64,000 nt of DNA from Ostreococcus lucimarinus CCE9901 (GCF_000092065.1 NC_009375.1:124001-188000); one strand, 5' to 3'. Counted from the stretch's first letter, positions 48,727-60,087 are shown. The notes: generated from the sequence alone by a model not told the origin. A program made the numbers and translations.

Positions 48727-49383
48727 TTAGAACAGCGCGGAGCCGCCCATGATCTTTTCGACGATCGGCAACGCGACGAGACCGATCATCGCACCGCGAC
48801 CGTTCGTCATCTCCGCCTCCGCGCGGAACGGCCCGAACGCCTCGGGCGCCTCGTCCAAGCCGTTCGGCGACGACTTCTTGAGCGCCGGCGCCAAAGAGGA
48901 CGCCAAGGTCAAGATCACGCAGGCCGGCACGAGGAAGAACCCGGCCGCCGGGTACGTGGACGTGCGCGTGATGCCGTCCGCGAGCGTGAACGTGCGTTCG
49001 TTGAACAATTGGTGCATGAAGCTCGTGTTCGACGTCAGCTCCACGTAGAGCGCCGCCGTCCACCCAATCATCGCCGCGCGACCGTTGATCGTCTCCACCG
49101 CGCGCGAGTCCTTGAACGCGAGCATGACGGAGTCGAGCATGGAGTTATCGTTCCCGAGCGGCGCCGCTTCGGCGATGGAGCCGTCGGCCGGGTCGATCGC
49201 GTCGACGCGCATCGTCGGCTGCTTGGACGCCGCGTCGGCATCCTTCCACTCGGAGTTCGCCTCTTCGACCGCCTTGGAGACGTCGTTTTCGGCGCGGACC
49301 GCGACGGAGGCGCGGCGGTGCGCGCGCTGCGTCTTGACGACGGCGCGGGCGGCGAGTTGGGGGCGAGTCGTGACGGCGAACAT
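48727..49383 (-). CDS. ELIP/LHC-like chlorophyll-binding protein
   Basis: A thylakoid photoprotection protein of the early-light-induced family. Two LHC-type helices carry the chlorophyll motif: VETINGRAAMIGWTAALYV and EAEMTNGRGAMIGLVALPI. A middle hydrophobic helix (AGFFLVPACVILTLASSLA) lies between, giving the three-helix ELIP layout. The first 35 residues (MFAVTTRPQLAARAVVKTQR) form a transit peptide. The start at 49383 is the ATG immediately before this leader. Light-stress induction is known for the family. Confidence 0.85.
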   Translation of the reverse strand: MFAVTTRPQLAARAVVKTQRAHRRASVAVRAENDVSKAVEEANSEWKDADAASKQPTMRVDAIDPADGSIAEAAPLGNDNSMLDSVMLAFKDSRAVETINGRAAMIGWTAALYVELTSNTSFMHQLFNERTFTLADGITRTSTYPAAGFFLVPACVILTLASSLAPALKKSSPNGLDEAPEAFGPFRAEAEMTNGRGAMIGLVALPIVEKIMGGSALF

Positions 49384-49766
49384 GTCGTGCGTGCGTGTGC
49401 GAGAGTGACGCGATGCGGCGCGCCGTCGACGGTGACGTCGAATTTTGTCATTTTCGCGCGTCACTGTTTACGCATACGAGCGGTCGGTCGCGCGACACGA
49501 ATCGTCGACGTCGACGGTTCGCGCGTGACGTCACGCGACCGCGCGACGAAACGCGCGGTCGCCGCGGTCGACGCGGTCGACGCGCGCGCGGTCGGAGGCG
49601 AGGCGTCGGCGTCGGCGTCGCGCGCGACGCGCGAAGCCCGCGGGGCGCGCGGCGAAGGGCGCGGCGAGACGCGACGGTGCGCGCGACGACGCGATGGACG
49701 CTTTATGACTTTATGGGTCCTCGGGACGAGGGGGCGAATGTTACAAGTTTGAGCGATGCGCGCGAT
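49384..49766. promoter_or_regulatory. Upstream region of the ELIP-like gene with two perfect palindromes
   Basis: Within this 383-bp gap, CGCGTGACGTCACGCG (49522-49537) is a 16-bp perfect palindrome with the TGACGTCA core of bZIP sites, 139-154 bp upstream of the ELIP ATG. CGTCGACGTCGACG (49503-49516) is a second, 14-bp perfect palindrome beside it. The remainder is GC-rich. Light-responsive bZIP control is inferred. Confidence 0.5.
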
Positions 49767-51800
49767 TCATCGCCCGTCGCAGACGTCCGCGACGTCGTCC
49801 GGTCGTCCGACGATGACGTCTTCGCGGTCGATGGTGACCATGCCGAGCCTGGCGCCCTTGGGCTTTTTCACGTACTTAGGAGACGTGTACGAAACGTTGA
49901 CTTTGCCGCCCGTTCTCACTTTCGAATGAAAGCTCGCGACGTTGGCGGCGAATTGGATGTCGTCGTCTGAGGCGGTTTCGCCTGGTTGTTGGCGAAGGAT
50001 GACGTGCGCGCCCGGGGCGCCGCGAACGTGAAACCACACGTCTTGGTCTTGTCCGAAGAAAAGCGAAACCGCTTCGTTTCCGCGGCTATTTCTTCCGCAG
50101 TACACCTCCTTTCCACTCGGCGCGGTATAGATGCGAATGGCGTTCATCATCTCTTGCTTACGCGCTTGCTTACCGGTTTTCGGCTTCGCGCCGCCGCCCT
50201 TCTTCGCCGCCGCCATCGCGCGCGTCTTCGCGTCGGCGCCCTTGCCCGTGGGCTTTAAGAATCCACCGTCCACGAGTTCGGCGCCAATTTCCTCGATGAA
50301 CAATAAATCGTCGCGCGATTTGAACTCGCTGACTTCGAGAATACTAAATTCGACGCCCTCTAAATACTCAATCTCGCTCGCATTTTGTTCGATGAGCGGC
50401 TCGACGGCGTCGGCGGTGCGACGCAGCTTTCTCGTCTTTTTGTACAGCGCCTCGGCGGTGCCCACAGGACCTTTCTCGGGATCTACTTTAAACATCACTG
50501 TCTCGCCCGTGGTGAAGTCTTGACCCTCAAGCTCGCTCGAACCAGGCTTATAGTTGTAACTGTACGCCATCAACGCGTCGGCGAGCAGTTGAATTTCTTC
50601 GTGCCCGCTCGCCGCCTCTAATTGCTTGCGGAACCCAACGTCTTTGCTCGCCAACTTTTTCAGACGCGCGCGCACGGCTTGTAAAATGCGCGAGCGTTCG
50701 CGCTCGAACACGTCGGTTTCGCCCGCTTCGCCGTACACAGCGCCGAAAAGAGCGCCGATCGGCCCGCCGGCAACGCTCAAATCGTCGGCGGCGGGCGGCA
50801 AGACGACGCCCGCGGACGACGGGTGCAATAACAACTGCCCGAACTCTTCGCACCACGTGGCGTTTGCGAGCGTACCCGCACTGTCGGCATCACTTGAAAC
50901 GCTCGCAATCCATCGCATGAACTCATCGTACACGGCGACCCAATCGCTCGCACTCGCGGTTTCGACGCGCTCGCCATCGGCGACGCCCGCGCCGCGAATC
51001 AACGCCTTGGCCAAAGCCGGTGACACCCCTCGAAACGCGCGCACCATGCACTCATCCAAACGCGCTTCGCCCATATCACCACTGCGACCGCGTGCGACGT
51101 CGCGCAACACCGCGGTCCATCCGTCCACGCCCCCTTCAACCCCGGTCGTGGGATCGATCCCGGGCGCCGAGGGCGGCGGCTCGTACGCGTACCCGATCGC
51201 CAATCGCCGCACACTCGTCTGTTTCTCCCCAACCTGATACCCACACGCTAAAACTTCATCATTATTTTTACTATCAAGCAAGAACGCGTTGCTGTACCGC
51301 CCCATGACCTCACACAACAGCTCGTACTCTGCCTCACCTCCCGGCCTATCGCCGAATCGCAACCGACACGCGCGTTCCCACGCCGTCCCCACGCGCGCAT
51401 CCAGCAGCACCTTCCCCTTGAGCAGCGCGTTCGCGCTCTCGCCAAAACTAAGATTCATCCCCTTCTCCACCTTGGCCCCGCGCGCGCTCATCGCGACGTG
51501 CGCGGTCACCGGGTGCCAACTCACTCGCACGCTCCGCCGTCCATCCGCCGCGCGCGCGTCCAGCGTCATCGAGTGCGCGTCCACCTGCGCGCACGCGTCG
51601 ATCTTCACCGGCGTCGACAGCGCGTTTATCTCCCGCACGCTCGCGACGAGGGCGGTGTAATCGAACGTCGCGGGCGTCGCGCGCGCGGCGCGAACGACGA
51701 CGAGCGAGCGGCGGTGACGCGGCGACGGCGCGCGCCGCGGCGACGCGAGCGACGCGATGCGCCAACGCGCGCGCGCGGGGATGCGTGACGCGCGGTACAT
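49767..51800 (-). CDS. NFACT/RqcH-like ribosome quality-control protein, probably plastid
   Basis: Relative of bacterial RqcH (FbpA) and eukaryotic Rqc2/NEMF, which tag stalled nascent chains on 50S/60S subunits. The N-terminal NFACT-N part includes WHPVTAHVAMSARGA and GRYSNAFLLDSKNNDEVLA. A helix-hairpin-helix region (FRGVSPALAKALIRGAG) and coiled coils follow. The C-terminal NFACT-R has IRIYTAPSGKEVYCGRNSRG and the signature DVWFHVRGAPGAHVILR. The start at 51800 gives an Arg/Ala-rich leader (MYRASRIPARARWRIASLAS), suggesting plastid or mitochondrial import. Confidence 0.85.
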   Translation of the reverse strand: MYRASRIPARARWRIASLASPRRAPSPRHRRSLVVVRAARATPATFDYTALVASVREINALSTPVKIDACAQVDAHSMTLDARAADGRRSVRVSWHPVTAHVAMSARGAKVEKGMNLSFGESANALLKGKVLLDARVGTAWERACRLRFGDRPGGEAEYELLCEVMGRYSNAFLLDSKNNDEVLACGYQVGEKQTSVRRLAIGYAYEPPPSAPGIDPTTGVEGGVDGWTAVLRDVARGRSGDMGEARLDECMVRAFRGVSPALAKALIRGAGVADGERVETASASDWVAVYDEFMRWIASVSSDADSAGTLANATWCEEFGQLLLHPSSAGVVLPPAADDLSVAGGPIGALFGAVYGEAGETDVFERERSRILQAVRARLKKLASKDVGFRKQLEAASGHEEIQLLADALMAYSYNYKPGSSELEGQDFTTGETVMFKVDPEKGPVGTAEALYKKTRKLRRTADAVEPLIEQNASEIEYLEGVEFSILEVSEFKSRDDLLFIEEIGAELVDGGFLKPTGKGADAKTRAMAAAKKGGGAKPKTGKQARKQEMMNAIRIYTAPSGKEVYCGRNSRGNEAVSLFFGQDQDVWFHVRGAPGAHVILRQQPGETASDDDIQFAANVASFHSKVRTGGKVNVSYTSPKYVKKPKGARLGMVTIDREDVIVGRPDDVADVCDGR

Positions 51801-51977
51801 GACGCCGAGCGCGGGCGCGGGCGGGCCGCGGGCGCGCCGCGGGCGGACGCGCGCGAGGGAAAGTGAGGACGCGGCGCGAGCGGGACGCGAAGCGTCTCGG
51901 CGAAAGGTTCGGCGCGCGAATGAATATCTGGCGATGAGCGTTGACACGCGCGCGCGTTCGTTCGGTCGGTCGTTTGT

Positions 51978-53108
51978 CTAGGATGTCTTGGCCGATTTCG
52001 GGGTGACTTCCTCGGCGCGCGTCTCGCGAAGGAAGACGCGGTCTTCGGGCTTGTTGTTCTCTCGCTCTTCGTGCGCGTACGAAGACGCGATGGCGAGCAA
52101 GGACCCACAAGGACTGAAAGCGAGCGCTGAGATGGAGGTGGGGTAGCGGGGCGACTGAAAAAGTCGCTTTTTAGCGTCGCCATCCCAAAAATTGACGTAA
52201 CCGTCGCCGCCGCCCGTGGCGAATGTGCCGTGGACGGGATGAAACGCCACCGCGTGGACGGGATAAACAATCTCACCCACGCTCGCGTCATCGGTTTTGC
52301 GATGACACTTGAACGCATATTTTCGCTTGTCGTTCTCTTCATCGCGTATGAACTCCACCGCTACGCGTCCCTCGACGCTCGCGGCCACGAATCCATCGCC
52401 TCGGATATTTGCTGCGATGGCGCGCGTTTGAAACCGCATGCTCGAACGTCTATTTATCAACGGACGCGGCGGCGCTTCCGACGCGCGTCGTCCGTCATCA
52501 CCATCCACACCGCGCACTAAATCTCGCGTCTCGTACGCCAAAACTTGCCCATCGCTCGTCGCCACGAAAATCTTACCGTCTCTCAAATCCGCCGCGTAGC
52601 ACTTCCCAGCCGTCTTCGTCGTCGACACCGCGCGCCCTCGCTCGTCCTTCGTCAAATCCCACGCCCTAATCGTTCGATCCCAGCCAAACGTAAACAATTT
52701 CTTCGTCGCATCATCGTACTCCACCGCCGACACCGCGCCGTCGTCGTGCGCGCCGACGACGCGAAACGCGCCAGTTTTAAAATCGACGAGGCGCACCGAC
52801 CCGTCGAGGCATCCCACGCACGCCGCGTCCTCATCCGTCCCGACGAACGTCCCGCACAGCGCGGGCGCGCCCAAATCGATCGAGTTCAACGATTTCACGT
52901 CCCCGATCTCGCGCGCGCGGCACGCGTACCGCCGCGCGGTCCCGTCCCAGGACGTCACCAGGAGCGTCAACCGTCGCGCCATCCCATCGTCGTCGTCGTC
53001 GCGACCCTCTCCCGCGCTGACCGCGCAGAACCGCACCGCGCTGACGCCGTCGCCGAACGCCGCGCCTCCGGCCCCTCGCACGTCGCGACCGAGGTCTCGA
53101 TGCGCCAT
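51978..53108 (-). CDS. BUB3: Mitotic checkpoint protein BUB3
   Basis: A seven-bladed WD40 protein of the spindle assembly checkpoint. Diagnostic stretches are RRSSMRFQTRAIAANI, GRVAVEFI, KYAFKCHRKTDDASV and HPVHGTFATGGGDGYVNFWD, which match BUB3 rather than RAE1. At 376 residues it is slightly longer than usual because of an Asp-rich loop near residue 40. It is divergent from the KDM5-like gene across 273 bp. Confidence 0.92.
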   Translation of the reverse strand: MAHRDLGRDVRGAGGAAFGDGVSAVRFCAVSAGEGRDDDDDGMARRLTLLVTSWDGTARRYACRAREIGDVKSLNSIDLGAPALCGTFVGTDEDAACVGCLDGSVRLVDFKTGAFRVVGAHDDGAVSAVEYDDATKKLFTFGWDRTIRAWDLTKDERGRAVSTTKTAGKCYAADLRDGKIFVATSDGQVLAYETRDLVRGVDGDDGRRASEAPPRPLINRRSSMRFQTRAIAANIRGDGFVAASVEGRVAVEFIRDEENDKRKYAFKCHRKTDDASVGEIVYPVHAVAFHPVHGTFATGGGDGYVNFWDGDAKKRLFQSPRYPTSISALAFSPCGSLLAIASSYAHEERENNKPEDRVFLRETRAEEVTPKSAKTS

Positions 53109-53381
53109 CGCGCGCGCGCGTCTCGCGCGCGCACCGCGCGCGCGTCCCGACCGTCACCGCGACGACGTCGTCGTCGCCCGCGCGCGCATCGGTTTATCGC
53201 CGATCGACGACGGTCAAACGCGCGTTCGGGCGCCGTCTCGATCCATGTGCGATCGCGATGACGCGCGCATAAATAATCATCGCCGCGACCGAACGCGCAT
53301 TGCGACGCGCGCGAACGCCGTGTCGTGCGAGCGCGTCTCGCGCGGGCGTCGCGCGCGCACCGCATTTCGCGACGGCGGTCG

Positions 53382-56300
53382 ATGCGGGCCCCGTCGCGCG
53401 CGCCGTGCGCGTCCGCGCGCCCGGAGGCCGGCGTCGTCGACGCCCTCGATGATCTCGCCGCCGTCGACGCCCGCGCGTGCGGCATCGGCAAGCTCACGAT
53501 CGCGCACGACGACGACGACGACGACGCGCGAGGTCTCCGCCATCGCGACCGCGGCGCGTTCGCCCTCGATTTGCGCGCGTGGTCGTTCACCGCGCGCACG
53601 CAGCCGGTCCGCGCGCTCGGGGCGTGCGCGCGAGACGCGTCCGTCGACATGCGCGTGCCGTTCAGGGACGAATACGAGCGACACAGGGCGTCGCGACCGG
53701 ACGAACGCGCGCCGCGAGGGGCGAGTTGGCGCATCCATCGAGTGCGAGGATGGCGCTTCGACCTGCGCGCGCTGTACGAGGAGGTGAAAAGACGCGGTGG
53801 CGCGGACGCGATCGATGGAAATCAAGGCTGGCGCGAGGTCGCGGAGGCGATCGGGGCGCACGGACGCGGATGCGCGGCGGGACACGCGGCGAGAGCGCTG
53901 CACGGGGCGTGGCTGGAGGCGTTCGCGCGCGACGCCAAGCGAAGAGAAGACGCGGTGAAGAGCGCGCAGTTCGACGCGGTGAAGGGAGAGATCGAACAAG
54001 ATGACGCGCTGGCGATCGATGCGCTGTGTGGGCTCGAATTTGGGGCGTCGGGCGCGCCCGAACGGCGAGTCAAGGTGGAAAATGTGCGTAATTCGTGCCA
54101 TATCTTCTTCGCGCGGGACCGGGATGACGGCGAATCGCACGCGTTCGCGGCGCGTGCGACGCGCGCGCGCGATGATGGGCGTCGCGATGACGTGCGACTG
54201 ACTTTTACGGCGCGTGTTTTCGCGACGCAGGGCCTCGATCTCGTCGCCTCGCAGCTCGCGGACGCGCCCGAGGGCGACGCCGACTGCGACGTGTGCGGCG
54301 CGAGCGGGAACGAAGACGCGATGATCCTGTGCGATGGGTGCGATCGAGGGTGCGTATACGACAATGCCACGCGAGAACGCGCGCGTGAAAATTATCTCGA
54401 TCGTTCGGACGCGCGTTCGGGGAGAGAGAGCGCTCGCGCGGCGCGCGAGGGCGCGGCGAACGCGCGCGTGGGCGACGGTTAGACGTGGGGTTTAGAGGCG
54501 CGCGGGGGAGAAGGAGCCGCGAAGGAGCGACGAGACTGACGAATGATGCGCGCGTAGGTCACATATGTACTGCTTAACGCCGAAGATGACTGAAGTGCCG
54601 AGTGGAGAGTGGTTTTGTGGACGATGCGAAGAGATTGACGCGGAGGTGGAGCGATTGAGCGCGGATGAAGGGACGCAGTTTACGCTCGGCGATTTCAACG
54701 AGGCGTGCATAGAATTTGATACGGCGTTCTTTGGCGAGGACGCCAAGCGAACTGGGATCGATATGCAGGTGATTGAGGAGTGTTTCTGGCGAATGGTTGA
54801 AGATGCGAGCTCGGTGGATGATGTTTGCGAGGTCAAATGCGGCACGGCGATTGACACGACAAAGTACGGAAGCGGGTTCCCGAGACACGGCGAAGCGCTT
54901 CAGGTAAAGATTGACGGCGTGAGCCCGGAATCTATCAAGCGCTGGTCAGAGTCGAAATGGAATCTCAACAACGTCGCGCGCGCGAGTGGGGAAAAGTCGT
55001 CGCTACTGGGCGCGTTGAAGGATGACGTGGCGGGCGTGACGACGCCATTCTTAGAAGTCGGAAGCACGTTTAGTTCCACGACTTGGCGTCGAGAAGAGCA
55101 TAACATGTACAGTATCACTTACAATCACTGGGGTGCCGCGAAACTGTGGTACTGCGTGCCGGCGAGTGCAGCGGACAAGTTGGAAGAATGCTTCCAGAAG
55201 GTGATGCCCGACGTCTACGAGGCGCACGTCAACGATTTGGGAAGCGTCTTTACGATGCTCTCGCCGAGCTTCTTGATGAGCGCGGGAGTGCCCGTGCACA
55301 CGTTGGAGCAATTCCCAGGAGAATACGTGGTGACGTATCCCGGGGCGTACTACGCGTCGTTCAACTGTGGATTGAACTGCACGGAGAGCGTCAACTTTGT
55401 GCCCGCTGACTGGCTCCCAGAGGGCTCGGCGAGCGTGGAGAGAAACCGATCGTACGCCAAGCGTTCATTGTTTAGTCACGACGAGTTGGTTTGCAGAGTA
55501 GCAAACAATCCTAGTTCGAGCATAGCGCCGCACTTGTGGCCCGAGATTGCGCGCTTGTACGCTGAAGAGGCAAACGGTCGCGCCGAGCTTTTCGCGTCTG
55601 GCGTGACGCGCAGCGCGCAAATGACGTCAGCAGACGACGACGACGACGACGATGGCTGCGAAAAGCCTCGTAAAGTACGATCTAGGTTTGACGATGCATC
55701 GAACTCTGGATCCGATGAGTGCGTTGTTTGTCGACACATTTTGTACTCGTCTGGCGTCGGGTGCTCGTGCGACGAGACGCGCAAGGCGTGCTTGCGACAC
55801 GTCAACGACTTGTGCAAATGTGCGATGTCGAAGAAGACGATGTTTTACAGAGAAACAGTGGCTGATTTAGAAAGTCTGGTGAAGAAGACGGAGAAGGCGC
55901 TTTCTCAGAAGGAACTAGCCAGCTTAAAATCCAAGCACAGCGACTTGGACTCAGTCACAGTGAACAAGAATCTCGTCAAGAAGGCTCAGGCTTGGGTGAA
56001 ACGAGTGGGCGAAGAGCTCGTCAAACCACCTTTGCCGCCGCTGGACAAGATGAGAAATTTACTCGCTGCGGGTGAAGAGTTTATTTGGGGTGGTGCTGAT
56101 ATGAAGGCGGCTCGAGAAGCGTACACTCGCGTGACGAACGCCGTCGCGTGGCAGACGAGTCTTGTGGCGCTGAAGCAAAGGCTTGGATCCAGTGCTGGTG
56201 CCGAGGCCGCGCACGATGACGCTGGTGAAGCGCGATTGAGATTGAACAGACTAAAAGAGCTCCTTGACAACCCACCGGTACCGATGCCTAAGGCTGATAC

Positions 56301-59300
56301 TCAACCTTTCCGCGATTTGCTCGCGGCGGGCTTGAAATTGGAGGAACGCATCAAGGCGGCTCTCGCCGAGGTACCGAATCCATCTCCTCGCGCTTGTACG
56401 ACGCTTCAAACTGAAGCGAATAAGTTTGGTGTGGAAGTCCCTTCATATAAAAAGCTGAAGGACGTCATCGTTAGAGCAGGCGCGTGGTCCACGAAGGTGC
56501 GCGGCGCGCTTCCAGGACGACGACAACTCCCGCCGCGCGAGGAACTAGCGAATGCTCGAGAGATCGAGGCGTTATACGAAGAGGCGCATGGATTACCCGT
56601 TCAGCAGAGCGAACTCTTGACTTTGCGCAAATCTTTAGAAGAGTTGAATTTTTGGCGCGCAAAGTCTGAGTCGCTGTTCGTCGCCAAGGTTGACGTGGAA
56701 GAAGCCGAGGCGCTTCTCAAGGAGGGCATGGCGTTGTCAACAAAACTCGACGAGGTCGACAGACTAGCCGATCAAATCAAAGCTGTCAAAGTGTGGGCCG
56801 ATCATGCTCGAGCGAGTGATTATCCGGGAGCAAGAGTGACGGATTTGCACATGCTTCTCGTCGAGGGTGAAAAGTTTAGCGTGCGAGTGGACGAAGTCGA
56901 GTGGTTGCGAAACCGTATCGTCGTCCGGGAGCTGGCAGAGAAATTGAAGGACATGGTTTCATCGAAGAAATATCCGCTCGCCGAAGTCGAAGCGGCCGTG
57001 CGGGCGGGTAACGAGTTCCTCGACTCCGAAGATAAAGAGGTTGCCCCAGATGAAGAAGCGCTGCTGGCGCAGTGCGAGAGCCACATCAACGCGGCGAAGA
57101 AGTGGAACGAGCGCGCGGCGGTGATGCTCAAATCTCTCGATAGTAAGGACCGACCGTCACTCGAAGACGCCGCGTCGCTCATCCGCGAAGGAAGCTCGAT
57201 TCCAATCTTTCTGAATGGATTCGACGTGCTTTCAGAAGCGGTCAATGTAGCCAAGTCTTGGTTGGATCGTGCACAACCTTGTTTGAAGGGAAAGCAGCTC
57301 ACTCGTCGCGGTGTGTCAAATCCGATTCCGCCGCTTTCCGAGGCGCAAGAGCTCATGAAAGAGTCTTCGAACTTGAAATTGTTTGTCAAGGAAGTTGAAG
57401 CTTTGGAAGAACGCGTCGAAGCCGCAGAAGAGTGGGACGTGGACGCGAAGGACGCCATCGAGCGCTGGCGAGAAGACGGCGCCGAGGTGACGTTGACCGA
57501 GCTTGAACTTTCGCACGAAGACTTTGGATTAGAATTACCAGCCATGGAGACAGTTCGCATTCGTTTAAAGTCGCTCAAGTGGGAAGAACGCGTCGCTAAG
57601 ATCATTGCACCCAAGGCGAAGCTCGTCGAGGACACCGTTTTGGACGAGCTCAGGGAAGAAATCGACGTGCTTCAAGACTTGAAAGAGGATCTTGTCGCTG
57701 AAATCATGAAACGGTACACGATTGTGGACGAATGGCGCAAGAAAGCGGATCGTTTGCTCGATCCTCCTCTCCTTGAAGACGGTCGATTGGCTCCGAGTGC
57801 ATCACCGGAGGAAATAGACGCCCTCATCGCCGAAGGCAAGGCACTTCCCGCTGACGTCTCGAAGGTAGAAGACCTCGAGGCGTCGTTGGCGGATCACGCA
57901 CAGTGGGTCGACACCGTTCGTAAGTGCTTGAACAGTGTCGCTGAAGGTCGATCTCGCCCTTCGATTGACGAATTATACGATCTTCTAGCGGAGGTGGAAG
58001 ATTTGACCTTCAAGTGCTCAGAGAGACAAGCGCTCACAAATGCGTGCAACGCCGCCACGGCGTGGACGGAGAGGCTCAACGCGTTGCTCTGGGCAAACGA
58101 TCAGGGTGAAGTCAAACAAGAAAAAACGCTTATCGAAATGTTGAGCAATGTTCTTGATTCCATCAAAGCTGGTGTGGAAGACATCACCGGGACTGGCGAA
58201 CCGCCGGAGACGGAGGAGGGTTAGTTCTGCCTTTGTCGACAAGCTGGAGGAATTCAAATGGTTGGATGTGATGATTGCGGTGACTGGTATCACTTAAAAT
58301 GTATCAATGTGACGCCTACTATGGCAAAGACGATGCACAATTACATCTGTCCGCCATGCATCGCGAAGAGTGGCAAGGCGAGCGCACTCTCGTTGGATAC
58401 GTATCGCTCGGTGCATCGCACCAATCGCCCAAACGTCATGCTTTTGCGAGAACTCCTCGGTGAAGCGCAGCGATTTCCTGGAGAAGTGCCAGAAGAAGCC
58501 GTGTTGAATCAAGTCATCAATACTCACGACGCGTGGCGATTGGAAGTACGAAAGACTTTGCATAGAAAGAGTATGAAGGAAGCACACGACAACGCCATCA
58601 GTCAAGCTTCGAAGATTGCCCAAGAAGCAGCGATGAGAGAATCTGAGGAACGCACACGACGAATCGCCGAAGCGTCGCTCGCGGCGACTGCAGAGAACCC
58701 CAATCCTCCAGCTTCTCTCACGCCATTACAGCAAGTCATGCTGATGGGTCAAGCTGTCACGTTCGCCGCAACGCAGCGCACGCACGCGTTGAACATTTCG
58801 CCGTGTTCGCAGGAGATTTCAGATGTCGTCACAAAGCAGCTCGGGCAACTTCAACAGCTCGCCATGCAACTCGCGATGTGCCAAGCTCAAATTCACATGG
58901 CTCCAGTTCGGTCTAGGCCCCACATCCTCCACGTCTTGATGATGCAGCAACAGCATCTAAAGATGACAAACGAGCACGAGGAAGAGCTGGCAAATGTTGG
59001 CGCTAGCAACTGGCTCATGGAAGCGACTCTGCAACTATCTGGAATGTCTGGCATGATGCCGCCGCCGACGGCGCAAGACACCGGCAAAGAACCTTCAACA
59101 TCCACGGGTCATGGTAGTCCAAGCGATATGTCTGCTCAGTTGAAGACGAACGAACCGATGATGGTTCCGCAGCAGTTCATGTTGCAACCGGCCATGCCAT
59201 CGCTTGTCGGCGACGCGTCTGGAATGCCCAAGCAAGAGATGGATTACACGTATGACATTCCTCGAAAAGATAATGTCGATCCAGCGCTGCAAGTGTACGC

Positions 59301-60087
59301 GGGCATGAAGGGTGCTCTGGCGATGGAGCTGGAACCTGTTGAGGAGACGCTCGCGTTGATGCGCGAAGTGTGCGGTCCGGCGTGGAGAGAACAAGCCACG
59401 CGGCTCATGACTGGTGCGCCGTTCCCGAGGTTGATCAAGCTTCACGAGCTCAAGGAATCTGCCATGGCTGCTGGTCTTTGCCCTGGTGCCGGCATTGATC
59501 CTTTGGCCGATCGCGCGCACGCGTTGGAGGTTGCTGGACAAATCTGGCTCGAACGCGCCGCCGCCGTCGTGCAAGACAAAACGATTCCTATCGAGGCGGC
59601 GCAGTTGCTGCTTCAAGAGGGTCGATCTTTGCCTTTATACTTGAAGGAGGAGCTCGAGGAGTTGGGAGAGCGATGCGAACTGTATTGCGTTTGCCGAAGC
59701 GCGTACGACGCTCTCAGGCCGATGATTTGCTGCGATCGATGCGATGGTTGGTTTCATTACGAGTGCATCGGCATGCAGTCGCCGGCGCCGGGCGAGGAAG
59801 ACGAAAACGCCGAAAACGTCAAGTTTGCCTGCCCAGAGTGCTGCGCGGCGCAAGGTATTCCGTACGTTCCGTTCCGTCCAGCGCCGAAGGACACGGACAA
59901 AGCGCCGGAGCGAGCCGCGCCTCCGCCGGCTGAAGAAGCTCCGGAGCCGCCAAAGACGGAAGAAGAAGCGAAGCCGCCCGCTAAACCAGAACCGGAAGTC
60001 GCGGACAACAAGAAGAAACGAAAAACGGTGGAGCCGACTCCGCCTGCTAATAAAAGTACCTCTAGTCGCAGCAGAAGACGAAAGTAG
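53382..60087 (+). CDS. KDM5/JARID1-like chromatin protein with inactive JmjC and one in-frame TAG
   Basis: Exon 1 is 53382-54349 and exon 2 is 54558 onward; read through the TAG the product has about 2165 codons. Domain order is KDM5-like: weak JmjN, ARID (LYEEVKRRGGADAIDGNQGW), PHD1 across the intron (CDVCGASGNEDAMILCDGCD), JmjC (about 460-610) and a C5HC2 zinc finger (CVVCRHILYSSGVGCSC). A long helical PLU-1 region, PHD2 (FCLCRQ at 58225) and PHD3 (YCVCRSAYDALRPMICCDRC) follow. In JmjC the iron ligands of active KDM5 are His-x-Glu and His; here they are Arg500, Glu502 and Tyr588, so demethylation is not expected. The TAG at codon 1545 precedes PHD2 directly. It may act as a histone-reading scaffold, as JARID2 does. 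Confidence 0.85.
54350..54557 (+). other. Intron of the KDM5-like gene
   Basis: 208 nt, donor GTGCGTAT, acceptor GCGTAG, branch-like GACTGACG near 54535. Joining restores the first PHD finger as CDGCDRG-SHMYCL. Confidence 0.85.
58222..58224 (+). other. In-frame TAG inside the KDM5-like reading frame
   Basis: The frame is open from 54558 to here and again to 60087. The first codons after TAG (FCLCRQ, then VGCDDCGDWYHL) form the Cys/His pattern of PHD2, and no ATG occurs before 58258. So this is one gene with a stop, not two genes. Confidence 0.8.

Noticed and set aside
58174-58224. A 51-nt intron explaining the TAG in the KDM5-like gene
   Set aside because: A phase-0 GTG donor fits arithmetically, but there is no ACTGAC branch motif or pyrimidine tract as in the four supported introns; kept only as a possibility.
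58258-60087. Separate gene starting at ATG 58258
   Set aside because: It would begin inside the PHD2 finger; the first zinc Cys residues lie upstream in the same frame.
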